NCBI GenBank assembly: GCA_014376425.1
Contig: JACMRO010000356.1
Coordinates: 1 to 10,398, forward strand
Reading direction: 5' to 3'
Length of the DNA: 10,398 bases
Source of the DNA: Rubritepida sp.
GTDB taxonomy: Bacteria > Pseudomonadota > Alphaproteobacteria > Acetobacterales > Acetobacteraceae
Part shown: positions 1 to 6,537 of the stretch, in pieces
How positions within the stretch are numbered: position 1 is the stretch's first letter
How the letters are laid out: every line of letters starts with the position of its first letter
Notes under the pieces: model-generated
Databases searched by the model: none
Told to the model about the DNA's origin: nothing
What the model saw: only the letters and a program-made list of their open reading frames with translations
Made by a program: the position numbers and the translations under genes

Positions 1-168
1 ATCCCGTTCTGGGACGCCACGGCGCTGGGGCTGCTGGGCGCGCTGCAGGCTGCGGGAATCACCGCGCGCCCCGGGGTGGCCTGGGGCAGCCTGATGGCCC
101 AGGCCGCCGCCACGGACGCCGGGGCGCGTGGCGCGGCAGATGCGTGCCCCGCGCCCACGGGCGCATGA
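1..168 (+). CDS. 3' end of an unidentified gene, possibly Asp/Glu racemase or maleate isomerase-like (partial)
   Basis: Reading frame 1 is open from the first base to a TGA at 166-168, giving the last 55 residues of a protein whose start lies outside the window. Nearly all third codon positions are G or C, as in the neighbouring genes, which supports real coding. The visible segment contains IPFWDATALGLLGALQAAGI followed by a Gly-rich VAWGSL stretch. This loosely resembles the C-terminal helix of the Asp/Glu racemase / maleate cis-trans isomerase / arylmalonate decarboxylase superfamily, but the match is weak and made from memory only. The last residues (about 20, Ala-rich) look like a disordered tail. 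The stop overlaps the ATG of the following TetR gene (ATGA, 165-168), so the two are probably cotranscribed and the regulator may control this gene too. Coding status is likely; the function is a guess. Confidence 0.55.
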   Translation: MPFWDATALGLLGALQAAGITARPGVAWGSLMAQAAATDAGARGAADACPAPTGA

Positions 169-824
169 GGGAGAAACTGCCGCCACAGCGCGAGCGCGCC
201 GCCGCCGCCCTGTCGGCCCGCGCCACCGCCACCCGCCAGCGCATCCTGGACGCGGCCTTCGTCGAGTTCGCCGAGAAGGGCCTGGCCGGCGCGAGGGTGG
301 ATGAGATCGCCGCCCGCGCCGGCGCCAACAAGCGCATGCTCTACGCCCATTTCGGCGCCAAGGAGGCGCTGTGGCTGGAGGTGCTGGAAACCGCCTACGC
401 CGCCAAACGGGCCGAGGAGCGCGCCGTGGAGGTGGCCGATCTGCCGCCGGCCGAGGCGATGGCCAAACTGGTCGCCTTCAACCTGCGCTACGTCGCCCGC
501 CACCCGGAATTCCTGGCCATACTGCACCAGGAAAACCTGCATCGCGCCGCCTACCTGGCCAGCTCGGCCCGGGTGCGCGCGTTGTATTCGCCGCTGCTGG
601 AAAGCCTGCGTGCGGTGCTGGCCCGCGGTGAGGCGGTGGCAATCTTCCGCGCCGGCGTCGACCCGGTGCAGCTCTACGTCTCCATGCTGGGGCTGAGCCA
701 TTTCCACCTGGCCAACCGGCACACCCTGTCGACCATCTTCGGCACCGCGATGGACACCGAAGCGGCGATCGCGGCGCGCGAGGCGCATATCATCGCGGTG
801 GTGCTGGGATACCTGCGGCCTTGA
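165..824 (+). CDS. TetR/AcrR family transcriptional regulator
   Basis: A 219-residue one-component repressor-type protein. The N-terminal TetR_N domain covers about residues 21-70: TRQRILDAAFVEFAEKGL forms helix 1 and its lead-in, VDEIAARAGANKRMLYAHF (about 45-63) is the helix-turn-helix, and the usual KEALW follows. Residues 95-215 form the helical ligand-binding and dimerisation domain. The HPEFLAIL...ENLHRAAYL and SHFHLANRHTLSTIFG stretches recall the TetR_C_29-type C-terminal domain, though I cannot confirm the subfamily. I chose the ATG at 165 because it overlaps the previous stop as ATGA. An in-frame GTG at 144 would add seven residues, and neither start has a clear Shine-Dalgarno. The ligand is unknown. 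A palindrome 21 bp after its stop, just before the dehydrogenase gene, is the likely binding site, so it probably represses the downstream catabolic genes and responds to their substrate or an intermediate. Confidence 0.9.
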   Translation: MREKLPPQRERAAAALSARATATRQRILDAAFVEFAEKGLAGARVDEIAARAGANKRMLYAHFGAKEALWLEVLETAYAAKRAEERAVEVADLPPAEAMAKLVAFNLRYVARHPEFLAILHQENLHRAAYLASSARVRALYSPLLESLRAVLARGEAVAIFRAGVDPVQLYVSMLGLSHFHLANRHTLSTIFGTAMDTEAAIAAREAHIIAVVLGYLRP

Positions 825-851
825 CCGGGGCGGCGACCTGCGGCAGGTAAC
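821..851 (+). promoter_or_regulatory. Possible sigma70-type promoter for the dehydrogenase operon
   Basis: TTGACC at 821-826 (overlapping the tetR stop codon) matches the -35 consensus at five of six positions. The best -10 candidate, GGTAAC at 846-851, is poor (three of six) and sits at a long 19-bp spacing. The inferred -10 region lies inside the palindrome at 845-864, which would suit repression by occlusion. The call rests mainly on the -35 element and on the position ahead of 879, so it is tentative. Confidence 0.3.
836..848 (+). repeat. Small inverted repeat overlapping the operator
   Basis: ACCTG (836-840), CGG, CAGGT (844-848) form a 5-bp perfect stem with a 3-nt loop. It shares bases 845-848 with the left arm of the larger palindrome. 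The left half repeats a motif at the very end of tetR (ACCTGCGGC at 811-819 and 836-844). There is no T tract, so it does not look like an intrinsic terminator. In DNA of this GC content such a short repeat could be chance. Confidence 0.35.
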
Positions 852-864
852 CGTTCAGTTACCT
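845..864 (+). promoter_or_regulatory. Perfect inverted repeat, probable TetR-family operator
   Basis: AGGTAAC (845-851), a 6-nt spacer (852-857), then GTTACCT (858-864): seven perfectly complementary pairs per arm. Read on the other strand the core is TAACTGAACGGTTA, similar in style and size to operators bound by TetR/AcrR-type dimers. It lies between the TetR gene and the dehydrogenase, 14 bp before the ATG at 879 and just ahead of that gene's AGGGG ribosome binding site (866-870). Because the regulator gene is upstream and co-directional, this site would control the downstream genes rather than tetR itself. No second copy was noticed in the window. Binding is inferred, not shown. Confidence 0.65.
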
Positions 865-878
865 CAGGGGAAAGCGCC

Positions 879-2033
879 ATGGCGGAACGCCGAATCGGCA
901 TGATCATGAACGGCGTCACCGGCCGCATGGGCATGAACCAGCACCTCATCCGCTCGATCGCGGCGATCCGCCAGGACGGTGGCCTGCCGCTGGCCAATGG
1001 CGACCGGCTGATGCCCGACCCGATCATCGTCGGCCGCAACCGCGAGAAGCTGGAGGCGCTGGCGAAGGCACATGGGATTTCCCGCGTCAGCACCGACCTC
1101 GAGGCCTGCCTGGCCAACCCGGACGATACGTTGTTCTTCGACGCGGCAACGACGCAGATGCGTGCCGGCCTGCTGCGCCGCGCCATCGCCGCCGGCAAGG
1201 ACGTCTACTGCGAGAAGCCTACCGCCGACACGCTGGAGGATGCGATGGACGTCGCCCGCCTGGCGCACCGCGCGGGCATCCGGCACGGCGTGGTGCAGGA
1301 CAAGCTGTTCCTGCCGGGCATCCGCAAGCTGAAGATGGTGATCGACAGCGGGCAACTTGGTCGTCTGCTGAGTGTCCGCGGCGAGTTCGGCTACTGGGTC
1401 TTCGAGGGCGACCTGCAACCGACGCAGCGGCCGTCATGGAACTACAAGAAGGCCGAGGGCGGCGGCATCATCCTCGATATGCTGTGCCACTGGCGCTACG
1501 TGCTGGACAACACATTCGGTGCGGGGAAAAGCGTCTCCTGCCTCGGCGCCACGCACGTTCCGAAACGTCTGGACGAGGCCGGAAACTGGTATGATTGCGA
1601 CACCGACGATGCGGCCTATGCCACTTTCCAACTGGAAGGCGGCGTGGTGGCGCAGATCAATTCCTCCTGGACCACGCGGGTGCGGCGTGACGACCTCGTC
1701 ACCTTCCATGTCGATGGCACGCATGGCTCCGCCGTCTGCGGCCTGACCGATTGCTGGGTGCAGCCGCGCGTCGCGACCCCCAAGCCGGTCTGGAATCCCG
1801 ACGTGCCGCAGACCATCGACTTCTTCGAGGGCTGGCAGAAGGTGCCCGACACCCAGGCCTACCCCAACGGGTTCCGTGTGCAGTGGGAGCTTTTCCTCCG
1901 CCACTTGGCAGGCGAGGTGAAGGACTATCCCTGGAACCTGCTGGCCGGTGCCAGGGGCGTGCAACTGGCGATGGCCGGGCTGCAAAGCTGGGAGGAGCGA
2001 CGCTGGGTGGACCTGCCGGAGCTGACCCTCTGA
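879..2033 (+). CDS. Gfo/Idh/MocA family oxidoreductase
   Basis: A 384-residue NAD(P)-dependent dehydrogenase of the glucose-fructose oxidoreductase / inositol dehydrogenase / MocA family, probably cytoplasmic and oxidising or reducing a sugar, polyol or glycoside hydroxyl. The N-terminal Rossmann domain is about 1-135. The family's conserved Glu-Lys-Pro is at 112-114 (VYCEKPTA), and the C-terminal alpha/beta domain carries GGGIILDMLCHW (195-205), where His204 occupies the usual catalytic histidine position and Asp200 precedes it. The dinucleotide loop is unusual: NGVTGRMG (11-18) looks like the DapB-type GxxGRMG loop rather than the common GxGxxG. Start ATG 879 has AGGGG at 866-870. The stop overlaps the next ATG (TGATG), implying translational coupling to the DUF993 gene. 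The palindrome upstream suggests control by the TetR protein. The substrate cannot be read from the sequence; the family call is firm. Confidence 0.92.
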   Translation: MAERRIGMIMNGVTGRMGMNQHLIRSIAAIRQDGGLPLANGDRLMPDPIIVGRNREKLEALAKAHGISRVSTDLEACLANPDDTLFFDAATTQMRAGLLRRAIAAGKDVYCEKPTADTLEDAMDVARLAHRAGIRHGVVQDKLFLPGIRKLKMVIDSGQLGRLLSVRGEFGYWVFEGDLQPTQRPSWNYKKAEGGGIILDMLCHWRYVLDNTFGAGKSVSCLGATHVPKRLDEAGNWYDCDTDDAAYATFQLEGGVVAQINSSWTTRVRRDDLVTFHVDGTHGSAVCGLTDCWVQPRVATPKPVWNPDVPQTIDFFEGWQKVPDTQAYPNGFRVQWELFLRHLAGEVKDYPWNLLAGARGVQLAMAGLQSWEERRWVDLPELTL

Positions 2034-3190
2034 TGGCCACGCTTACCCTGCCCACGCCCGCAGGCCTGGTCCCCTTCACCACCAGGCCGCCACGCGAATT
2101 CGCCCGCGCCCTGCCGCCCTACCCGCGCGTGGCCTACGCCGCCGCCCATGTCGTCGCCGACGCGCTGGCCGAGCAGAACCCCTGGCTGGACGCAAAGGTC
2201 GACTGGGACCGCACCATCGCCTTCCGCCAGCACCTGTGGTCGCTCGGCCTGGGCGTGGCCGAGGCGATGGACACGGCGCAGCGCGGCATGGGGCTCGACT
2301 GGCCGGCGGCGCAGCAGTTGATCCGCCTGAGCCTGGATGCGGCGCGCAGCCACCCCGGTGCGATGATCGCCTGCGGTGCCGGCACCGACCATCTGTTGCC
2401 CGGCCCGGACGTCACGGTGGACGACGTCATCCGCGCCTATGAGGAGCAATGCGAGGCGGTGGAAGCGATGGGCGGCCGCATCATCCTGATGGCGTCGCGC
2501 GCGCTGGCCCGGGCCGCCCGCGGCCCGGGCGATTATGAGCGCGTCTATGCGCGCATCTTGGGCGCCGTGCGGCAGCCGGTCATCATCCACTGGCTGGGCG
2601 AGATGTTCGACCCGGCGCTGGACGGCTACTGGGGCAACCACGATCACATGGCGGCGATGGAGACGGCGCTGGCCGTCATCCACGCCCACGCCGCGAAGGT
2701 CGACGGGGTGAAGATCTCGCTGCTGGACGACGGCAAGGAAATCGCCATGCGGCGCCGGCTGCCCGCAGCGGTGCGCATGTATACGGGTGACGATTTCAAC
2801 TATCCCGCCCTGATCGCCGGCGATGGGGACGGGTACTCCGATGCGCTTCTGGGCATCTTCGACCCCATTGCGCCTGCTGTCGGCGGCGCTCTGGCCGCGC
2901 TGGCGAAGGGCGACCTGGCCACCTTCCACGCCATACTGACGCCTACCGTCCCGCTGTCCCGCCATATTTTCCAGGCGCCGACGCGCTTCTACAAGACCGG
3001 CGTGGTGTTCATGGCCTGGCTGGACCGCCACCAGGACCATTTCGTGATGGTGGGCGGGCAACAGAGCACCCGGTCGATCCAGCATTTTTCCGAGTTGTTC
3101 CGGCTGGCGGATGCGGCCGGGCTGTTGGCGGACCCGGAGCGGGCGGCGGCGCGGATGCGCGCCCTGCTGGCCCTGCACGGGGTGGGGTGA
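2033..3190 (+). CDS. DUF993 family protein (dihydrodipicolinate synthase-like TIM barrel)
   Basis: A 385-residue protein that I recognise as DUF993, a family annotated as dihydrodipicolinate synthase-like with no established function that I know of. The usual length is similar (about 380-390). Relevant stretches: AHVVADALAEQNPW (38-51), the IDWDRT-like VDWDRTIAFR, GAGTDHLLPG (115-124), PVIIHWLGEMFDP (182-194) and VDGVKISLLDD (223-233). The last resembles the beta-6 strand of DapA/NanA class I aldolases, making Lys227 a candidate Schiff-base lysine, and SDALLGIFDPIAP (269-281) recalls the later Gly-rich DapA loop. These assignments are by eye. I start at ATG 2033, which overlaps the dehydrogenase stop (TGATG). 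The frame stays open upstream to about 1751, but that stretch is inside the dehydrogenase. Between a dehydrogenase and an isomerase-like enzyme, it plausibly performs an aldol cleavage or dehydration step of carbohydrate catabolism; this is inference. Confidence 0.85.
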   Translation: MATLTLPTPAGLVPFTTRPPREFARALPPYPRVAYAAAHVVADALAEQNPWLDAKVDWDRTIAFRQHLWSLGLGVAEAMDTAQRGMGLDWPAAQQLIRLSLDAARSHPGAMIACGAGTDHLLPGPDVTVDDVIRAYEEQCEAVEAMGGRIILMASRALARAARGPGDYERVYARILGAVRQPVIIHWLGEMFDPALDGYWGNHDHMAAMETALAVIHAHAAKVDGVKISLLDDGKEIAMRRRLPAAVRMYTGDDFNYPALIAGDGDGYSDALLGIFDPIAPAVGGALAALAKGDLATFHAILTPTVPLSRHIFQAPTRFYKTGVVFMAWLDRHQDHFVMVGGQQSTRSIQHFSELFRLADAAGLLADPERAAARMRALLALHGVG

Positions 3191-3292
3191 GGCGCGAGGA
3201 CCAACGGGCTTGCTGGTTGCCTGCGGCCAGCCTGCCCGGAGAACCCAGGGCCGGCACGGGACGCGGCATTTTCCATCGGACAAGGAGACATC
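3191..3292 (+). other. 102-bp gap between the DUF993 and isomerase-like genes
   Basis: No gene is supported here. The gap holds the AAGGAG ribosome binding site of the next gene (3282-3287) and a weak 5-bp inverted repeat (GCTGG...CCAGC) that is too short to call a terminator. No convincing promoter was seen, so read-through from the upstream genes is likely but unproven. Confidence 0.4.
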
Positions 3293-4117
3293 ATGGTGGC
3301 CGGACTCTCCCTCAATACGGTGACGGTAAAAGAAAAATGGGGGCTGGCCGACTGCATCGAGGGCTGTGCCCGCCACGCCATTCCGGGCATCTCTCCCTGG
3401 CGGGATGTGCTGCAGGCCATGGGTGTCACCGCCGCCGCACGCCACATCCGTGACGCGGGGCTGACCGTCACCGGCCTGTGCCGCGGCGGCATGTTCCCGG
3501 CGCCCGACGCCGCCGGCCGCGCCGCTGCCCTGGACGATAATCGCCGCGCCATCGATGAGGCGCACAGGCTGGGCGCCGCCTGCCTCGTCATGGTCTGCGG
3601 CGGGCTGCCGCCCGGCTCGCGCGACCTGCCCGGCGCGCGGGCGATGGTGCGCGATGGCCTGGCCGCCATCCTGCCGGAGGCGTTGGCTGCCGGGGTCACG
3701 CTCGCGCTCGAACCGCTGCACCCGATGACCTGCGCCGACCGCTCGGTGCTCTCCACCATCGCCCAGGCTCTCGACCTCTGCGACGACCTCGGCCCGGGCC
3801 TGGGTGTCGCGTTGGACTGCTACCATGTCTGGTGGGACCCCGAGGTCGCCGCCCAGATCGAAAGAGCAGGGAAAAGCGGGGCCGGCACCCGCATCGCCGC
3901 CTTCCACGCCTGTGACTGGCTGGTACCCACCACGGATCTGGTGTTCGACCGCGGCATGCCCGGCGACGGCGTGATCGATATCGCCGGCCTGCGCGCCATG
4001 GTCGATGCCGCGGGCTATGCCGGCTTTACCGAAGTCGAGCTGCTTTCCCGCCGCTGGTGGGCGGAAGACCCAGACCACGTGCTGGCCACCATTCTGGCCC
4101 GCCATAAGGCCAGTTGA
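3293..4117 (+). CDS. Sugar phosphate isomerase/epimerase-like TIM barrel (AP endonuclease 2 / xylose isomerase-like)
   Basis: A 274-residue single-domain TIM barrel of the xylose isomerase-like (AP_endonuc_2) superfamily, whose members isomerise, epimerise, dehydrate or cleave keto-sugars with a divalent metal. Metal-ligand positions are recognisable: Glu140 in LALEPLHPM, Asp175 and His178 in ALDCYHVWWD, His205 in AAFHACDW, and Glu247 or Glu249 in FTEVELLS. Arg220 with the following GMPGDGVIDI is the family's RxxPGxGxID loop. All expected residues are present, so it should be active. ATG 3293 is preceded by AAGGAG at 3282-3287 with 5-nt spacing, a strong start. It follows the dehydrogenase and DUF993 genes in the same direction, a common pairing in carbohydrate catabolism (Gfo/Idh plus this superfamily occurs in inositol and keto-glycoside pathways). 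The actual substrate is unknown; hydroxypyruvate isomerase-like or epimerase activity are alternatives. Confidence 0.88.
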   Translation: MVAGLSLNTVTVKEKWGLADCIEGCARHAIPGISPWRDVLQAMGVTAAARHIRDAGLTVTGLCRGGMFPAPDAAGRAAALDDNRRAIDEAHRLGAACLVMVCGGLPPGSRDLPGARAMVRDGLAAILPEALAAGVTLALEPLHPMTCADRSVLSTIAQALDLCDDLGPGLGVALDCYHVWWDPEVAAQIERAGKSGAGTRIAAFHACDWLVPTTDLVFDRGMPGDGVIDIAGLRAMVDAAGYAGFTEVELLSRRWWAEDPDHVLATILARHKAS

Positions 4118-4153
4118 GCCGCTCCTTCGCACATGCGAGAAACCCGCCGAAGC

Positions 4154-4158
4154 AGGAG
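4154..4158 (+). promoter_or_regulatory. Ribosome binding site that sets the GST start
   Basis: AGGAG, 8 nt before ATG 4167. The frame is open far upstream (to about 4005) inside the previous gene, but only this start has a good ribosome binding site and gives a normal GST N-terminus. Confidence 0.7.
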
Positions 4159-4166
4159 AACCCACC

Positions 4167-4823
4167 ATGTCCGACGGTCGCCTGGTCATTGGCAACAAGC
4201 GCTACTCCTCCTGGTCGCTGCGCGGCTGGCTGGCGGTGCGGCTGGCGAAACTGGACGTCGAGGAGGTGGTGGTGCCGCTGGCCGGCACCGGCGCCACATC
4301 GGCGGTGAAGGACATCACCCCGAACGGCCTGGTGCCCTACCTCGAGCACCGGGGCGCCACGGTGTGGGAGAGCCTGGCCATCGTGGAATACTGCGCCGAG
4401 CAGGCGCCGGGGCTGTGGCCGGCGGCACCGGTGCCCCGTGCCCTGGCCCGCTCCGCGGCGGCCGAGATGCATGCGGGCTTCAGCGGCCTGCGCCAAGCGA
4501 TGCCGTTCAACATCGGCCGCGAATTCCCCGGCCAGCGCCGCACCCCCGCGGCCCTGGCCGACATCGCGCGGATCGAGGCGATCTGGGCGCCCTGCCTGGC
4601 CATCTCGGGCGGGCCGTTCCTGTTCGGCACGGATTTTGGCGCCGCCGACATCATGTTCGCCCCGGTGGTCGCCCGGTTCCTGACCTGGCAGCCGGAACTC
4701 TCCGCCGTGGCGGCCTCCTACACCCAACTGGTGCGGCAGCATCCGCTGATGCAGCGCTGGTATGAGGAGGCAGCCCTGGAACCCGCCGCCTGGCTGCTCG
4801 AAAAGTACGAGAACCCGGCATGA
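4167..4823 (+). CDS. Glutathione S-transferase family protein
   Basis: A 218-residue soluble GST, the normal length. The N-terminal thioredoxin-like domain (about 1-82) begins LVIGNKRYSSWSLRGWLA. The Tyr-Ser-Ser of residues 13-15 sits where GSTs carry the glutathione-activating serine, and the SSWSLR motif is typical of a widespread proteobacterial subgroup. NGLVPYL (53-59) contains the conserved cis-proline (Pro57), and Glu68-Ser69 (WESLAIVEY) is the glutathione gamma-glutamyl binding pair. The all-helical C-terminal domain (about 90-210) includes FGAADIMFAPVV, the GST N-capping box-like segment (Asp in GAADI). It would conjugate or isomerise an electrophilic compound using glutathione in the cytoplasm. 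It lies 49 bp after the isomerase-like gene, and its stop overlaps the ATG of the VOC gene (ATGA). A role in the upstream pathway, such as handling a reactive aldehyde, is possible but unsupported. Confidence 0.9.
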   Translation: MSDGRLVIGNKRYSSWSLRGWLAVRLAKLDVEEVVVPLAGTGATSAVKDITPNGLVPYLEHRGATVWESLAIVEYCAEQAPGLWPAAPVPRALARSAAAEMHAGFSGLRQAMPFNIGREFPGQRRTPAALADIARIEAIWAPCLAISGGPFLFGTDFGAADIMFAPVVARFLTWQPELSAVAASYTQLVRQHPLMQRWYEEAALEPAAWLLEKYENPA

Positions 4824-5704
4824 GCTCCGCGCTCGCGCTCGACCATGTCGGCGTCTGCGCCCAGACGCTGGCGCCGCTGGTTGCCGCCTACGAGCGGCTG
4901 GGCTTCAGCCTGTCGCCCGTCGCCCGGCAGTCGGGCTGCCGCACGCCCGAGGGGCCGGTCGAGCCGTTCGGCACCGGCAATCGCTGCGCCTTCCTGCGGC
5001 ACGGCTATGTCGAGCTGCTGGCGATCCTCGATCCCGCTTTGTACGACAACCAACTGGGCCGGTTCATTGGCCGGTACGAAGGGCTGCACATACTGGCGCT
5101 GGGCGTGGCTGACGAACAGGCCAACCTGGCCCGCATGCGGCAGGCCGGCATCCCGATCCCCGGCATCGCCTGGCTGGAGCGTCCGGTGGATGCGCCGGAC
5201 GGGCCGCGCGCGAAATTCGCCAGGCTGCCCTTCCCCGATGCACCGGAAGGCCGCATCCAGCTCATCCGCCATTTGACACCTGAACTGATTTGGCAGCCAC
5301 GCTGGATGGACCACCCCAACCGGGCCGACGCGTTGCTGGCGCTGATCATGGTCAGTGCCAACCCCGCCGAGACTGCCACCCGCCTGTCGCGGCTGTGCGG
5401 CCTGCCATTCCTGCCCGACCCGGCCGGTGGGTTCCAGATCCGGCTGCCCGGCGCTGCCGGCGTGGCCGGGCCGCAGGCGCCGGTGCTGGAGACGGTGGTG
5501 CGCATCCTGGAAGCCGACGCGCTGGGCACGGTGCTGCCCGGCGTCGTGGCGCCAACCCTGCCGTTCATGGCCGGCATGGTGATCCGCACCGATGACGGCA
5601 ATGCCGCGGTGCGTGGCCTGGCGCTGCCGCTGGTCGAGGTGCCGGACGGGCTGATGGTGCCGCCTGCCCTGGCCGGCGGCGCGGCCGTGGTCTTCGCCCC
5701 ATGA
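4820..5704 (+). CDS. VOC superfamily protein, Glyoxalase_3-like
   Basis: A 294-residue protein opening with LDHVGVCAQTLAPLVAAYERLGF, the beta-alpha-beta start of a vicinal oxygen chelate module, with His9 as a candidate metal ligand. GNRCAFLRHGYVELLAI (53-68) supplies the second-strand Glu65. A second module begins near GLHILALGV (88-96). The HLTPELIWQPRWMDHPN segment (151-167) is characteristic of the Glyoxalase_3 (glyoxalase-like domain) family, whose substrates are largely unassigned. The length, about twice that of a single VOC domain pair, is usual for this family. The ATG overlaps the GST stop as ATGA, and its own stop overlaps the FkbM start, so the three genes are probably translated in a coupled way. 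Adjacency to a GST is suggestive of glutathione-linked detoxification, but many VOC proteins are dioxygenases or epimerases. The specific reaction is unknown. Confidence 0.85.
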   Translation: MSSALALDHVGVCAQTLAPLVAAYERLGFSLSPVARQSGCRTPEGPVEPFGTGNRCAFLRHGYVELLAILDPALYDNQLGRFIGRYEGLHILALGVADEQANLARMRQAGIPIPGIAWLERPVDAPDGPRAKFARLPFPDAPEGRIQLIRHLTPELIWQPRWMDHPNRADALLALIMVSANPAETATRLSRLCGLPFLPDPAGGFQIRLPGAAGVAGPQAPVLETVVRILEADALGTVLPGVVAPTLPFMAGMVIRTDDGNAAVRGLALPLVEVPDGLMVPPALAGGAAVVFAP

Positions 5705-6447
5705 TGGCCGGTGCGCATGCGGTGGGCCGCAGCCTGCGGGTTTACCACGCGCCTGCAAGGCGACCGGTGTTGGACCTGTTCTATGCCCGCTTCATCGGGC
5801 CCGGCGCGCTGGCCTTCGATGTCGGCTGCCATGTCGGCGACCGGGCGGCCAGCTTCTGCCGCCTTGGCGCGCGCGTCGTCGCGGTCGAGCCGCAGCCGTT
5901 GCTGCTGCGGGCATTGCGACTGGTGCTGCGTGGGCAGGATGTGGTCTTCGTGCCCAGCCTGGTCGGCGCCGCGCCCGGCCAGGCGGTGCTGCGGCTCAAC
6001 ACCGCGAACCCCACGGTGGCGACCGCATCCGACGCCTTCATCGCCGCGGCCCAGGGCGCGCCGGGGTGGGAGGGCCAGCGCTGGGACCGGGCGATGACCC
6101 TGCCGGTCACCACGCTGGACGCGCTGATCGCCACGCATGGCATGCCGGCCTTCGTGAAGATCGATGTCGAGGGCTTCGAGGCGACGGTCCTGGCCGGGCT
6201 CAGCGTGGCGCCGCGCGCGCTGAGCTTCGAGTTCACCACCATCCAGCGCGACGTGGCGCGGCAGGCGCTGGAACGCTGCGTGGGGTTGGGCTTCCGCGCC
6301 TTCAACGCATGCCTGGGCGAGGAGATGGCGTTTGCCAGTCCGGCGCCCATGGATGCGCTGACCATGGCCAGGTGGCTGGAAGCGCTGCCCGACGCGGCCA
6401 ACAGCGGCGATGTCTATGCCGCGCAGGACGCCTCGCTGCTGGGCTGA
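5701..6447 (+). CDS. FkbM family SAM-dependent methyltransferase
   Basis: A 248-residue class I methyltransferase. SAM-binding motif I is FDVGCHVGDR (39-48), the acidic end of strand 2 is AVEPQP (61-66), and the FkbM signature is complete: VTTLDALI (136-143) followed by VKIDVEGFEATVL (152-164), in which Asp155 and Glu157 are conserved. FkbM-type enzymes usually O-methylate small molecules or sugars in polyketide, glycan or lipopolysaccharide pathways. Two adjacent ATGs (5701 and 5704) are possible starts; the first gives a 4-bp ATGA overlap with the VOC gene, the second abuts it. There is no transmembrane segment. It is the last gene of the tightly packed block, followed by about 250 bp without an obvious gene. 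Why a methyltransferase is coupled to a GST and a VOC protein is not clear. Methylation of a carbohydrate product is one possibility, with no direct support. Confidence 0.9.
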   Translation: MMAGAHAVGRSLRVYHAPARRPVLDLFYARFIGPGALAFDVGCHVGDRAASFCRLGARVVAVEPQPLLLRALRLVLRGQDVVFVPSLVGAAPGQAVLRLNTANPTVATASDAFIAAAQGAPGWEGQRWDRAMTLPVTTLDALIATHGMPAFVKIDVEGFEATVLAGLSVAPRALSFEFTTIQRDVARQALERCVGLGFRAFNACLGEEMAFASPAPMDALTMARWLEALPDAANSGDVYAAQDASLLG

Positions 6448-6509
6448 AGCGTTCGGCCTTTGACGCTACGGCGCGGGGATGCGGAGATCGGTCTCAGGCT
6501 GCGCGCTGC

Positions 6510-6523
6510 CCGGCCGATGCCGG
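6510..6523 (+). repeat. Short perfect hairpin
   Basis: CCGGC, CGAT loop, GCCGG: a 5-bp all-GC stem with a tetraloop. It lies 14 bp before the larger interleaved repeats and could fold independently in RNA. It is too short to be decisive in this GC-rich sequence. Confidence 0.35.
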
Positions 6524-6537
6524 CCAGGCGCCCTACC

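Noticed and set aside
1751..2032. 94-residue N-terminal extension of the DUF993 protein
   Set aside because: The segment lies inside the Gfo/Idh gene in another frame; the ATG at 2033 gives the normal family length and a TGATG overlap.
1925..4198. 757-residue open frame on the - strand spanning the DUF993 and isomerase-like genes
   Set aside because: It is antisense to two genes with clear family motifs, has low-complexity His/Gln/Arg/Gly-rich composition and no recognisable domain. Long antisense frames are expected in high-GC coding DNA.
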